Assembly (NCBI RefSeq): GCF_008330945.1
Contig: NZ_CP043489.1
Location: forward strand, 2,801,501 to 2,865,500
Direction of reading: 5' to 3'
Origin: Labrys sp. KNU-23
Lineage (GTDB): Bacteria; Pseudomonadota; Alphaproteobacteria; Rhizobiales; Labraceae
DNA length: 64,000 bases
In this document: positions 30,373 to 39,171 of the stretch, piece by piece
Layout: the number at the start of each line of letters is the position of its first letter
Position numbering within the stretch: the stretch's first letter is position 1
Notes under the pieces: generated by a model
Database searches by the model: none
Seen by the model: only the letters and a program-made list of their open reading frames with translations
What the model was told of the DNA's origin: nothing
Program-made: the position numbers and the translations under genes

Positions 30373-31815
30373 GTGACGAGGCAGGACCTTGACCCTGCGC
30401 GGGTCGTTTTCAATCGTTTCGGCCTGGGGCCTCGCCCCGGCGACCTGGCGAGGCTGGGCAGCGACCCTCGCGCGGCGTTGCGGGCGGAGCTTGCCAAACC
30501 GGATATTGCCCTGATCCCGCCTGCTGTCGATGCGAACCACCTGCCGGGCAGTGCCGCGGCCATCCAGGCCGTCATGAACGAAAACCTGCAGCGCAGGATG
30601 GAGCGGATGACGGCGCCTGCCGCCGTCCAGATGGACCCGGAAGGCAAGCCCGCCGCATCGGCCGCTCCCGCTCCGCAGGGGCCGATGAAGCCGGAGTTGC
30701 CCGTCGAGGTCCGGCTGCTGAAGGCGGAAGCGCAGGCGCGCTTTGCCAAGGCGATGGCGGCGGAAATCGGCTTCGTCGAGCGCCTCGTCGCCTTCTGGTC
30801 CAACCATTTCTGCGTGTCGGTCGCCAAGGACAACCTCGTGCGGGCATCGGCGGGTGCCTTCGAGCGGGAGGCAATCCGCCCCTTCGTGCTGGGGCGTTTT
30901 GCCGACATGCTGGTGGCCGTCGAGCATCACCCGGCGATGCTCTATTATCTGGATAACCAGCAATCGATCGGCCCCGACTCGCGGACGGGGCACAAGCGCA
31001 ATCGCGGCCTGAACGAGAACCTCGCCCGCGAGATCCTCGAACTGCACACGCTCGGTGTCGGCAGCGGCTACAGCCAGGCCGACGTGACCGCCTTCGCGCG
31101 CATCCTCACCGGCTGGATGGTGGCGGGGCGGGAAGGGCGGCTCGGCGAGCCCGGCAGCTTCGTCTTCAATGCCAACACACATGAGCCGGGCGACCAGGTT
31201 TTCCTCGGCCAGACCTATCCCGCCGGCGGCATGGGCCAGGCAGAGGCCGTGCTCAACGATCTCGCCCGTCATCCCGCCACGGCCCGGCATATCGCGACGA
31301 AGATCGCGCGCCATTTCATCGCGGACGACCCACCGGCCCCGATGGTCGCGCGGCTGGCGGAGACATTCACTAGAACGGATGGCGATCTTCGCGCCGTCGC
31401 CATGGCGCTGGTCAACGCGCCGGAAGCCTGGTCGCAGCCGCTGGCGAAGATGCGCTCTCCCCTCGATTTCGTTCTCGCCTTGCGCCGCGGTATCGGTCCC
31501 GGTTCCGAGGCCGATCCCGGGCAGACCCTCAATTGGCTGGCGGTGCTGGGCGCGCCCCTGTGGCAGCCGCCCGGCCCCAACGGCTTTTCCGATCTCGTCG
31601 ATGCACAGGCGTCCCCGGCGGGCATGGCGATGCGCCTCGATGTCGCCTCGCAGGCGGCGCGCCAAGCCAGGACTCTTGCCGAACCCGCCGATCTCCTGGA
31701 AGCGCTCATCGGTCCCTCGGTATCAGCCGAGACGCGCCAGGCCGTCATCCGCGCCGAGTCGCGCCAGCAGGCGGTGGCGCTGCTCTTGATGGCTCCCGAA
31801 TTCCAGAGGAGATAG
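30373..31815 (+). CDS. DUF1800-family protein
   Basis: A 480-aa DUF1800 protein (VVFNRFGLGPRPGDLARLG start, FVERLVAFWSNHFCVSV, NENLAREILELHTLGVGSGYSQADVTAFARILTGW, FLGQTYPAGGMGQAEAVLNDLARHPATARHIATKIARHFI). These proteins are typically found next to DUF1501 partners, as here, 4 bp upstream, and the pair's biochemical role is not established. The start is placed at GTG 30373 because GGGGAGG (30361-30367) lies 5 nt before it; ATG 30358 would overlap that site. Residues about 75-105 are a Pro/Ala-rich insert. It should be soluble or exported with its partner. Confidence 0.88.
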   Translation: MTRQDLDPARVVFNRFGLGPRPGDLARLGSDPRAALRAELAKPDIALIPPAVDANHLPGSAAAIQAVMNENLQRRMERMTAPAAVQMDPEGKPAASAAPAPQGPMKPELPVEVRLLKAEAQARFAKAMAAEIGFVERLVAFWSNHFCVSVAKDNLVRASAGAFEREAIRPFVLGRFADMLVAVEHHPAMLYYLDNQQSIGPDSRTGHKRNRGLNENLAREILELHTLGVGSGYSQADVTAFARILTGWMVAGREGRLGEPGSFVFNANTHEPGDQVFLGQTYPAGGMGQAEAVLNDLARHPATARHIATKIARHFIADDPPAPMVARLAETFTRTDGDLRAVAMALVNAPEAWSQPLAKMRSPLDFVLALRRGIGPGSEADPGQTLNWLAVLGAPLWQPPGPNGFSDLVDAQASPAGMAMRLDVASQAARQARTLAEPADLLEALIGPSVSAETRQAVIRAESRQQAVALLLMAPEFQRR

Positions 31816-31819
31816 CCTG

Positions 31820-33064
31820 ATGGCGACCGAGCTGAATCCGTTGTGCGAGCGTCCTCATCCGTCCCGCCGCGCCGTCCTGCTGGCCGGCGGCGCCCTGTTC
31901 GGCTGGGCCTGCCTGCCGCGTTTGGCCCGGGCGGCCGGCGCCAGGGATCCGCGCCTCGTCGTACTCGTGCTGCGCGGGGCGCTGGACGGGCTCTCGACCG
32001 TGGCGCCGGTCGGCGATCCCGATTATCGCGGATTACATGGCGATATCGCCCTGGCCCTGGACGGGCCGCATCCGGCTCTGCCCCTGGACGGCTTCTTCGC
32101 TCTCCATCCAGCCATGCCGACCTTTGCTCGCCTGTTCCAGGCCCGGCAGGCTCTGGTCGTGCATGCCGCTGCCACGGGCTACCGCGAGCGCTCCCATTTC
32201 GACGGGCAGGACGTGCTGGAAAGCGGTTTTCCGGGGCCGGGCCATACCGCGACAGGCTGGCTCAACCGCGCTTTGGCGAACTTACCCGCCGGCGATCGCG
32301 TCGCGCCGCAGGGCGGCCTCGCCGTCGGGCCGTCGACACCCCTGGTGATGCGGGGTGCCGCGCCGGTGCTCGGCTGGGCCCCGCAAGTGCTGCCGGATGC
32401 GGGTGATGATCTCGCCGCGCGGCTTCTCGATCTCTACGACCACCGGGATCCGATCCTGGCCTTGGCCCTGCGCAGGGGGCTGGAGGCCGAACGCATGGCG
32501 GCCGGGGACGGCATGGGCATGACCAAGCGCAAGGGAGGTCTCGACAGCGCCGCCGGCATGCGGCAGGCCGCCGAAGGAGCGGCCCGCCTGATCGCGGCCG
32601 ATGACGGGCCGCGCGTGGCGGCCCTCGCTTTCGATGGTTGGGATACCCATGTCAACGAAGGCGGAGCAACGGGCCGGCTTGCCATGCTGCTCGCCGGCCT
32701 CGACGGTGCTTTTGCCGCGTTCGAGAGCGGCCTGGGGCAATATTGGCAGGATACGGTCGTGGTCGCCGTCACCGAATTCGGCCGCACCGCACGCATCAAC
32801 GGCACCGAAGGGACCGATCACGGTACCGGCACGGTCATGCTGCTGGCGGGCGGTGCGGTCAAGGGAGGCCGCGTCGTCGCCGATTGGCCGGGCTTGAAGA
32901 TCGCCCAGCTTCACGAGGGCCGCGATCTCAAGCCGACTACGGATGTGCGCAGCGTGCTGAAGGGATTGCTGGCCGACCAGTTCGGCCTCTCGCCGATGGT
33001 GCTGGGATCGACTGTTTTCCCGGATTCGCTGCCGGTTCAACCGCTGGCCGGGCTTGTTGCCTGA
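31820..33064 (+). CDS. DUF1501-family Tat-exported protein
   Basis: A 414-aa DUF1501 protein with a twin-arginine signal (PSRRAVLLAGGALFGWACLPRLARA, about residues 13-39), so it is probably folded before export to the periplasm. The body has the alkaline-phosphatase-superfamily-like pattern: LVVLVLRGALDGLS, GYRERSHFDGQDVLESG, FDGWDTHVNEG, VVVAVTEFGRTARINGTEGTDHGTGTVMLLAGGAVKGGRV. DUF1501 and DUF1800 proteins occur as a pair across many phyla. No substrate is known. It is cotranscribed with the gene 4 bp upstream. Confidence 0.88.
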   Translation: MATELNPLCERPHPSRRAVLLAGGALFGWACLPRLARAAGARDPRLVVLVLRGALDGLSTVAPVGDPDYRGLHGDIALALDGPHPALPLDGFFALHPAMPTFARLFQARQALVVHAAATGYRERSHFDGQDVLESGFPGPGHTATGWLNRALANLPAGDRVAPQGGLAVGPSTPLVMRGAAPVLGWAPQVLPDAGDDLAARLLDLYDHRDPILALALRRGLEAERMAAGDGMGMTKRKGGLDSAAGMRQAAEGAARLIAADDGPRVAALAFDGWDTHVNEGGATGRLAMLLAGLDGAFAAFESGLGQYWQDTVVVAVTEFGRTARINGTEGTDHGTGTVMLLAGGAVKGGRVVADWPGLKIAQLHEGRDLKPTTDVRSVLKGLLADQFGLSPMVLGSTVFPDSLPVQPLAGLVA

Positions 33065-33255
33065 ACCGCAGGGATCGCAATTAAATCAGTCAATCGGTTC
33101 GAGATTGTGGCCAAATTCAGCGTCGGCGTCACAAGAATTACTGATTTATTAGTGAGAAATATTTGAAATAAACCATTGTTGTTCATTTAGCCTTAAGGCG
33201 TCAGTCGATATTTTACTGATAATGCTGGGGTAACCAAATCGGAGTTCCTGTTACA

Positions 33256-33624
33256 ATGACGATGAAGATCTGCCTTTCAGCCGTGATGCTTTGCGTGACG
33301 ACAGCATTGGCGGCCACGCCGGCCTCCGCCGGCGATGGCCGCACCGGTGCTTTTGTCGGCGGCGCAGCCCTCGGCGCGGTCGGCGGCGTCCTGCTCGGCC
33401 AGGCACTGGCCGACCGTCCCGCCCCGCCGCCGCGGCCTGCCCCGGTCTATGAGCCGGCCCCGGTCGCCTATGATCCCTATGTCGACCGCCTCGACCGCCT
33501 GCATGCGGGCTGCGACAGGGGTGACCGTCGGGCCTGTGTCCAGTTCGGCGAAATGATCGGTGCCCATCGCGAGCGTGTTGCGGAATGGCGCCGTACCCAT
33601 CCGGACTTCTTCGAGTGGGAATGA
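33256..33624 (+). CDS. Secreted glycine-zipper-like small protein
   Basis: A 122-aa exported protein with a signal peptide (about residues 1-25, ending TPASA), a glycine-rich hydrophobic stretch GAFVGGAALGAVGGVLLGQALA (about 31-52) resembling a glycine zipper, a Pro-rich linker (53-75) and a basic C-terminus with two cysteines (HAGCDRGDRRACVQFGEMIG) that recalls one Sel1-like helix pair. No named family. The 190-bp AT-rich spacer upstream probably holds its promoter. Confidence 0.72.
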   Translation: MTMKICLSAVMLCVTTALAATPASAGDGRTGAFVGGAALGAVGGVLLGQALADRPAPPPRPAPVYEPAPVAYDPYVDRLDRLHAGCDRGDRRACVQFGEMIGAHRERVAEWRRTHPDFFEWE

Positions 33625-33648
33625 AGCGTTTTGCGTCGGGGGAAGGGG

Positions 33649-33672
33649 CGGGCGCTTTGGAAACGCCCGTTT
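33649..33672 (+). terminator. Weak hairpin terminator
   Basis: CGGGCG - CTTTGGAAA - CGCCCG followed by TTT, 25 bp after the stop of the 33256 gene and before the convergent 33707 gene. The stem is short and the U-tract weak. Confidence 0.4.
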
Positions 33673-33706
33673 CCCAATTATCCGCGTGATCCGAGCCGAA
33701 GAAGGT

Positions 33707-34276
33707 TCAGCCGGTCGGCCTCATCGTGATCATGCAGGCAATGCCGGCGCTCACCGTGAGGCGCTGGTTGAGGCAGCGGATGGTGGCGAAGCCCTCGGTA
33801 ACGACCCGGGCCCTGCCGATGTCGCCATCGGCATCGCCGCGCATCACGCCGAGATCGAGCGTGTCCTGTTCGATGTCATAGTCGCTCTTCTCCGGCCCGA
33901 TCGTATGCAGCAGGCTTTCGAGGTGGGCGGTGAAGTTGATGAGGTCCGCCGGGCTGGCCCGGTCACCTACCAGGCCGATCGAATCGATCGCATTGCCGGC
34001 GAGGACGATGGTCATCGAGGTGGGCGAACGGGACGTGCCGATCGAGCCGGTGACATCGCCCCTCGGCTCGATCGTCGTCAGATATTCGGTGTCGTCGAAC
34101 GTGCAGGCATAGGACTCGTCGTCCCTCCCTCGGCAGGCACGGATCGGATCCAGCCCGTCCCGGACGAGGCGCGCATCGAACATGTCGATCAGGCGCCGTT
34201 CCGTCAGCGGTGCGGATTGGGCCTGGGCTGCGCCGAACAGGGCGCTCGCAAAGAGGATAGATGGCAGCAGGCGCAT
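33707..34276 (-). CDS. Hypothetical exported protein
   Basis: A 189-aa protein with a short signal peptide (MRLLPSILFASALFGAAQAQ) and no family I recognise. It has four cysteines, in ACRGR, YACTFDD, IRCLNQ and IACMIT, which could form two disulfides in the periplasm. The ATG at 34276 is chosen because it begins the signal peptide; the longer frame to 34315 adds a non-signal lead. It stands alone. Confidence 0.65.
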   Translation of the reverse strand: MRLLPSILFASALFGAAQAQSAPLTERRLIDMFDARLVRDGLDPIRACRGRDDESYACTFDDTEYLTTIEPRGDVTGSIGTSRSPTSMTIVLAGNAIDSIGLVGDRASPADLINFTAHLESLLHTIGPEKSDYDIEQDTLDLGVMRGDADGDIGRARVVTEGFATIRCLNQRLTVSAGIACMITMRPTG

Positions 34277-34378
34277 GGCCGTAGCGAACTCCGGCCCCCC
34301 GAGGGGATTAAGCACCCGCCACCTTAAACATTGATGAAAGCGGCCGGACGATGCCGCGCGCCGAAGGACCCTGCTGCC

Positions 34379-34939
34379 TCAGGCCGCGCGGACTTCCTGC
34401 ACTTCCGGCACGAAATGACGCAGCAGGTTCTGGATGCCGTTGCGCAGCGTCGCCGTGGAGGAGGGGCAGCCCGAGCAGGCGCCCTTCATGGCGAGGTAGA
34501 CCACGCCCTCGCGATAGCCGCGGAAGGTGATATCGCCGCCATCGGCCGCCACGGCCGGGCGCACGCGGGTCTCGAGCAGGTCCTTGATGGTCTCGACCGT
34601 GTCCTCGTCAGCCTCGTCGAAGAACTCCTCGCCTTCCTCCAGCGGCGCGACATCCGCGTTGAGGATCGGCACGCCGGAGAGATAGTGCTCCATGATGGCG
34701 CCGAGCACGGCCGGCTTGAGGTGCTGCCATTCCGCGCCCGAGCGGGTGATGGTGATGAAATCCGAACCGAAGAACACGCCGGCGACGCCCTCGATGGAAA
34801 AGAGCTTCTGGGCCAGCGGCGATTGCGCGCCTTCGGCGGCGTTCGTCATATGCAGCGTGGTGCCCTCGGGCAGCACTTCGCGGCCGGGCAGGAATTTGAG
34901 GGTCGAGGGATTCGGCGTCGCCTCGGTTTGAATGAACAT
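34379..34939 (-). CDS. NifU-family Fe-S carrier (Nfu type)
   Basis: A 186-aa protein with an N-terminal Nfu_N domain (MFIQTEATPNPSTLKFLPGREVLP..., about 1-90) and a C-terminal NifU-like domain with the cluster-binding CSGC pair (Cys155, Cys158, in MKGACSGCPSS). It carries [4Fe-4S] clusters to target enzymes. This is the alphaproteobacterial/mitochondrial NFU1 layout, not the A-type/NifU fusion of E. coli NfuA. ATG 34939 has GGAG upstream; the longer frame extends into the spacer without a match. Confidence 0.93.
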   Translation of the reverse strand: MFIQTEATPNPSTLKFLPGREVLPEGTTLHMTNAAEGAQSPLAQKLFSIEGVAGVFFGSDFITITRSGAEWQHLKPAVLGAIMEHYLSGVPILNADVAPLEEGEEFFDEADEDTVETIKDLLETRVRPAVAADGGDITFRGYREGVVYLAMKGACSGCPSSTATLRNGIQNLLRHFVPEVQEVRAA

Positions 34940-34988
34940 CTGTCTCTCCGCTCCAGCAACCGGGTCAAGGCCGGTCAGGACGTTGCAA

Positions 34989-35774
34989 TTATAGGAGGAG
35001 CTGCGATTGAGGCGCAATGCCCTCGACCGCCTCCACCAGCCTGTCGAGATCCTGGGGGCGCGACAGGCGGTGGTCGCCATCCTTGATCAGCGTCACCGTC
35101 ACATCGTCCTCGGCCAGACTCTCCACCAGCGCCATGGCATGCTGCCAGGGCACGTCCGGATCCTCCATCCCCTGTAAGATATGTACGGGGCAGCCGGTTT
35201 TCACCATGTCTCCGAGAAGAAGATGGTTGCGGCCTTCCTCGATCAGCGCCCGGGTGATCGGATAGGGCTCGGGCGAATATTCGGACGGACGCAGCCAGGC
35301 GCCCTTGTCGAGGATCTCGCGCTTCACGGCATCGGGGAACTGGTTCCACATCAATTGCTCGGTGAAGTCGGCGGCGGGAGCGATCAGCACCATGCCCGCC
35401 GGCGCCAGCGGCGTACCGGCCAGGGCCCGAGCCACCAGCAGGGCGATCCAGCCGCCCATCGAGGAGCCGACCAGGATAGGTGGCGTCTTCACGCCCTCGC
35501 GGATCACCGCCAGGGAGTCCTCGAGCCAGGAGCCGATGGTGCCATCCTCGAAGCGCCCGCCTGATTCGCCATGGCCGGAATAATCGAATCGCGTCACGGC
35601 GCGATGGTGACGTGTGCCCCAATCGGCCAGGAAACTCGCTTTGGTCGCCAGCATGTCGGAGCGGAAGCCGCCGAGCCACACTACATCCGGGCCGCGCCCA
35701 GGCTGATGGCGCCAGGCAATATTGCGGCTGGAGAGGCCTTCGCCGACGCTGATCATGGCGGGGTTGCTGGTCAT
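34989..35774 (-). CDS. Alpha/beta-hydrolase, ABHD10-like
   Basis: A 261-aa alpha/beta hydrolase. Seen: VVWLGGFRSDMLATKASFLADWG, RFDYSGHGESGG, the nucleophile elbow LVGSSMGGWIAL (Ser), the acid in LQGMEDPDVPW and the late catalytic His in KDGDHRLSRPQDLDRL. The pattern matches the mitochondrial ABHD10/bacterial carboxylesterase group, whose known animal member removes acyl groups from proteins and glucuronides. ATG 35774 begins the family-like N-terminus. It is 50 bp upstream of the Nfu gene on the same strand and could be cotranscribed. Confidence 0.85.
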   Translation of the reverse strand: MTSNPAMISVGEGLSSRNIAWRHQPGRGPDVVWLGGFRSDMLATKASFLADWGTRHHRAVTRFDYSGHGESGGRFEDGTIGSWLEDSLAVIREGVKTPPILVGSSMGGWIALLVARALAGTPLAPAGMVLIAPAADFTEQLMWNQFPDAVKREILDKGAWLRPSEYSPEPYPITRALIEEGRNHLLLGDMVKTGCPVHILQGMEDPDVPWQHAMALVESLAEDDVTVTLIKDGDHRLSRPQDLDRLVEAVEGIAPQSQLLL

Positions 35775-35969
35775 CCGGTCACTTCCTCTTGCTGCTGCGA
35801 CGCCAGGTTCTAGGCGGCTGCCTGAAAAAATATGCGAGGCAGGCCCGAAATTCCTGCATCGCATCACCTTTCATTTAGAACATGGGGCGCTCTATAGAGG
35901 GTGTCGTGGACTAAGGTCCATTGGCCACCCTCATCATCACGCCGAACCAAGCCGGAAAAATCTGCACCC

Positions 35970-37211
35970 ATGTCCGATTTCTCGTCCAAAGCCCGCCCGG
36001 TCGGCCGTCGGCCGAAGGAGGAACGCTTTGCCGGTATCACGGTACTGCAGATCATTCCGGCCCTGGATGCCGGCGGTGCCGAGCGTACCACCATCGACAT
36101 CGCCGATGCGCTGACGCGGGCAGGCGCCCGTGCTTTGGTTGCCACCGAAGGCGGCCGACTCGTCGGCGAACTGCAGGCACGCGGCGGTTTGTGGATTCCC
36201 TTCAACGCCTCGACCAAGAATCCCCTGCGCATCTGGGGCAATGCCCGCCGGCTCGAACGCCTGGTGCGCGAGGAGAAGGTCGATCTCATCCATGCTCGGT
36301 CGCGGGCGCCGGCCTGGTCCGCGCGCCTCGCCACCAAGAAACTCGGCCTGCCTTTCGTCACCACCTATCATGGTGCCTATTCGGCGACTTCCGAGCTGAA
36401 GAAACGCTATAATGGCGTGATGGCGCAGGCGGACGTGGTCATCGCCAATTCGAACTTCACCGCCGCCACCATCAAGGAGAACTGGCCGGAGGCGGCCGAG
36501 CGCCTGCGCGTCATCCATCGTGGCACCGACCTGACGGCCTTTACCCCTTCGGCCGTGTCGTTCGAGCGCGTCGAGGCCTTGCGCCGGGCCTGGAATGTGG
36601 CGCCGCATCAGCGCATCGTGCTGCTGCCCGGCCGGCTCACCGGCTGGAAGGGCCAGCGCGTGCTGATCGATGCCGCGGCCATTCTCAAGCAGAAGGGTAT
36701 CGAGGATACCGTCTTCGTGCTGGCGGGCGATGCCCAGGGCCGGGATGGTTATGTGGCGGAACTCGAGGCGCGCATCGCCGAGCGTGGCCTCAAGGGGCTG
36801 GTGCTGCGTGTCGGCCATTGCAGCGACATGCCGGCCGCCTATCTCTCTGCGGCCGCGGTCGCCATTCCCTCCACCAGCCCGGAGGCTTTCGGGCGTACGG
36901 CGGTCGAGGCACAGGCGATGGGTTGTCCGGTGGTGGTGGCCGACCATGGTGCTACCTCCGAAACCGTGCTGGCCCCGCCCGAGATCGTCGGCAATCTGCG
37001 TACGGGCTGGCGCACGCCGGTGGGGGATGCAGAGGCCCTGGCGGAAGCCCTGCACGAGGCCCTCACCTTGGGCGCTTCGGCCCGGGATGGTCTGGCGGCG
37101 CGGGCGCGCGCGCATGTCGAGGCGCATTTCTCGCTGGACGTGATGTGTACGGCCACGCTCGATGCCTATGCCGAACTTCTGGTTCGGAGTCGCAGACTCA
37201 AAGACGAGTAG
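35970..37211 (+). CDS. Glycosyltransferase family 4 (GT-B) protein
   Basis: A 413-aa GT-B glycosyltransferase of the GT4/RfaG-like group. The N-terminal acceptor domain has TVLQIIPALDAGGAERTTIDIADAL, DLIHARSRAPAWSARLA and the donor-domain motif is VLLPGRLTGWKGQRVLIDAAAIL ... FVLAGDAQGR. The C-terminal sugar-nucleotide site is AVAIPSTSPEAFGRTAVEAQAMGCPVVVADHGATSE (E...E pair). It probably adds a sugar to an envelope glycolipid or polysaccharide, donor and acceptor unknown. The start is at ATG 35970; GTG 35901 would extend it without a family match. It is divergent from the 34989 hydrolase. Confidence 0.88.
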   Translation: MSDFSSKARPVGRRPKEERFAGITVLQIIPALDAGGAERTTIDIADALTRAGARALVATEGGRLVGELQARGGLWIPFNASTKNPLRIWGNARRLERLVREEKVDLIHARSRAPAWSARLATKKLGLPFVTTYHGAYSATSELKKRYNGVMAQADVVIANSNFTAATIKENWPEAAERLRVIHRGTDLTAFTPSAVSFERVEALRRAWNVAPHQRIVLLPGRLTGWKGQRVLIDAAAILKQKGIEDTVFVLAGDAQGRDGYVAELEARIAERGLKGLVLRVGHCSDMPAAYLSAAAVAIPSTSPEAFGRTAVEAQAMGCPVVVADHGATSETVLAPPEIVGNLRTGWRTPVGDAEALAEALHEALTLGASARDGLAARARAHVEAHFSLDVMCTATLDAYAELLVRSRRLKDE

Positions 37212-37327
37212 GCGAGAAACCTGGACGAATAGGCGTGAGGCCTGGAAATATCAGCCTCATTGCCGATCCGTGACAGTCTATCGAGCTGATTTGTGATCTA
37301 AAAATCATGCCGTCGGCCATGAAAGCG

Positions 37328-37356
37328 TTGACTTCCTGGCGCTTCGGCAACATCTT
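37328..37356 (+). promoter_or_regulatory. Candidate promoter of infC
   Basis: TTGACT, 17 bases, CATCTT, about 80 bp before the infC start. The -35 is near consensus and the -10 is weak. Confidence 0.35.
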
Positions 37357-37432
37357 CCCGCATCCGGGCGCGGGCTTCGACGCGAAGCCGACAGTTTGCC
37401 CAAATCAATTCATGGTAGAGGAGTTTACCGCC

Positions 37433-37972
<540 letters not shown>

Positions 37973-37978
37973 GCGGGC

Positions 37979-38056
37979 TAGGGCAAAGCGCGTTCCACGC
38001 TGGAACGCTTGTTTGCTCTGGCTCCTTGTTTCCAAGCCAATCCAGAGGATTGGCTG
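37979..38056 (+). repeat. Intergenic mosaic repeat, partial copy d
   Basis: TAGGGCAAAGCGCGTTCCA..TGGAACGCTTGTTTGCTCT then CTCCTTGTTTCCAAGCC matches the first half of the element at 16724, then diverges into a new dyad (CCAATCC-AGA-GGATTGG). It follows the infC stop by 7 bp. Confidence 0.65.
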
Positions 38057-38211
38057 AAGCGTGCCTGCGGTGCTGGTTGATCCTGTCCAATGGCAAGGCG
38101 CTTTGATTTTCGGCTTTTTGATGTGCAGGCCCGGAAGGCGGTTCCGGGCCGCCATTGTCATGCCATTTTCCGGGCAGAGGAACGGATCAGTCATCTGTTT
38201 CCTGTCGTCCC

Positions 38212-39063
38212 ATGGCCCGTTTTTTCACAGTGCGGCGTCTCGCCTTCCTGATTCTGCTGGCGGCAACGGGCGTGTTCGTCGACGCCAAGATCCTGCCGCG
38301 CTGGTTTCCGCAGGCTTTCGGCGGGGTCTGGGGTGGCTTGGCTGCGCCCGACAACGCCAATGTGCCCGTATCCCTGCGCGATTTGCCCGTCGTCCTGACC
38401 AAGGGCAAGGACGGGGATGGTCCCGTTGCGATCCTGCTGTCCGGCAATGGCGGCTGGTGGGGTATCGATGATGGCATAGCCGGAGGGCTCGCCCGCGCCG
38501 GCGTGACCACGATCGGCTTGAACAGCCTGGCCTATTTCATCCATCGGCGCTCTCCCGAAGAAGTCGCGGCCACGATCGACAGGATGGCGGCTTCGCTCGG
38601 GGCCGACAGGCCGATCATCCTGGTCGGCTATTCCTTCGGCGCCGATATCGCGGCCACTGTCTATTCGCATCTGTCCGACGATCTGCGCGCCCGCATTCGC
38701 CAGATCTCGCTGCTCGGCCTCTCTCGGGAGGCCGATTATGCCGTCGGCTTCATGAAGGTCGCCGGTGGACGCAGGGCGACGATCCCGGCCGTAGCGGCGA
38801 TCGATGGCCCTCATATCCAGTGCTTCCATGGCGTCGACGAAGGCGCGCGTTCGGGTTGCAACGATGTCGATGCCGGGATGGTGCAGGTGATCGAGCTGCC
38901 GGGGGGGCATCATTTCGACGGCGATTATGACGCGATCGCCAGGCGCATCCTCGAAGGCATGCCCCTGCCTCGTCTCAGCGATCCGATTCGTTACGCCGGC
39001 ATGGACAGATTCGCCTGGTTGGCCCATCCGGTTGGAGCGCAGGGGCAGGCGGACCCGCGCTGA
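38212..39063 (+). CDS. VirJ/AcvB-like periplasmic hydrolase, paralogue 2
   Basis: A 283-aa protein with the same VirJ domain as 7630-8400. An N-terminal membrane anchor or signal (about residues 8-24, LAFLILLAATGVFVDA) is followed by VAILLSGNGGWWGIDDGIAGGLARAGVTTIGLNSLAYFIHRRSPEEVA and the elbow VGYSFGADIAATVY with Ser, then a late His region GGHHFDGDYD. Like paralogue 1 it lacks the extra N-terminal half of AcvB and is not next to lpiA/mprF. By family it may hydrolyse aminoacyl-phosphatidylglycerol in the periplasm. ATG 38212 begins a normal signal sequence; the frame upstream to 38155 is not signal-like. Confidence 0.82.
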   Translation: MARFFTVRRLAFLILLAATGVFVDAKILPRWFPQAFGGVWGGLAAPDNANVPVSLRDLPVVLTKGKDGDGPVAILLSGNGGWWGIDDGIAGGLARAGVTTIGLNSLAYFIHRRSPEEVAATIDRMAASLGADRPIILVGYSFGADIAATVYSHLSDDLRARIRQISLLGLSREADYAVGFMKVAGGRRATIPAVAAIDGPHIQCFHGVDEGARSGCNDVDAGMVQVIELPGGHHFDGDYDAIARRILEGMPLPRLSDPIRYAGMDRFAWLAHPVGAQGQADPR

Positions 39064-39171
39064 AACGATTGAATCCCCCGATGGCGCTATTTATGTGTGG
39101 GGTGGTCTCGGTGCTTTTCGGTAAGCCCGGTAGATCGCAAAACGCCATACTGGCCTCACGCGGATCGATCC

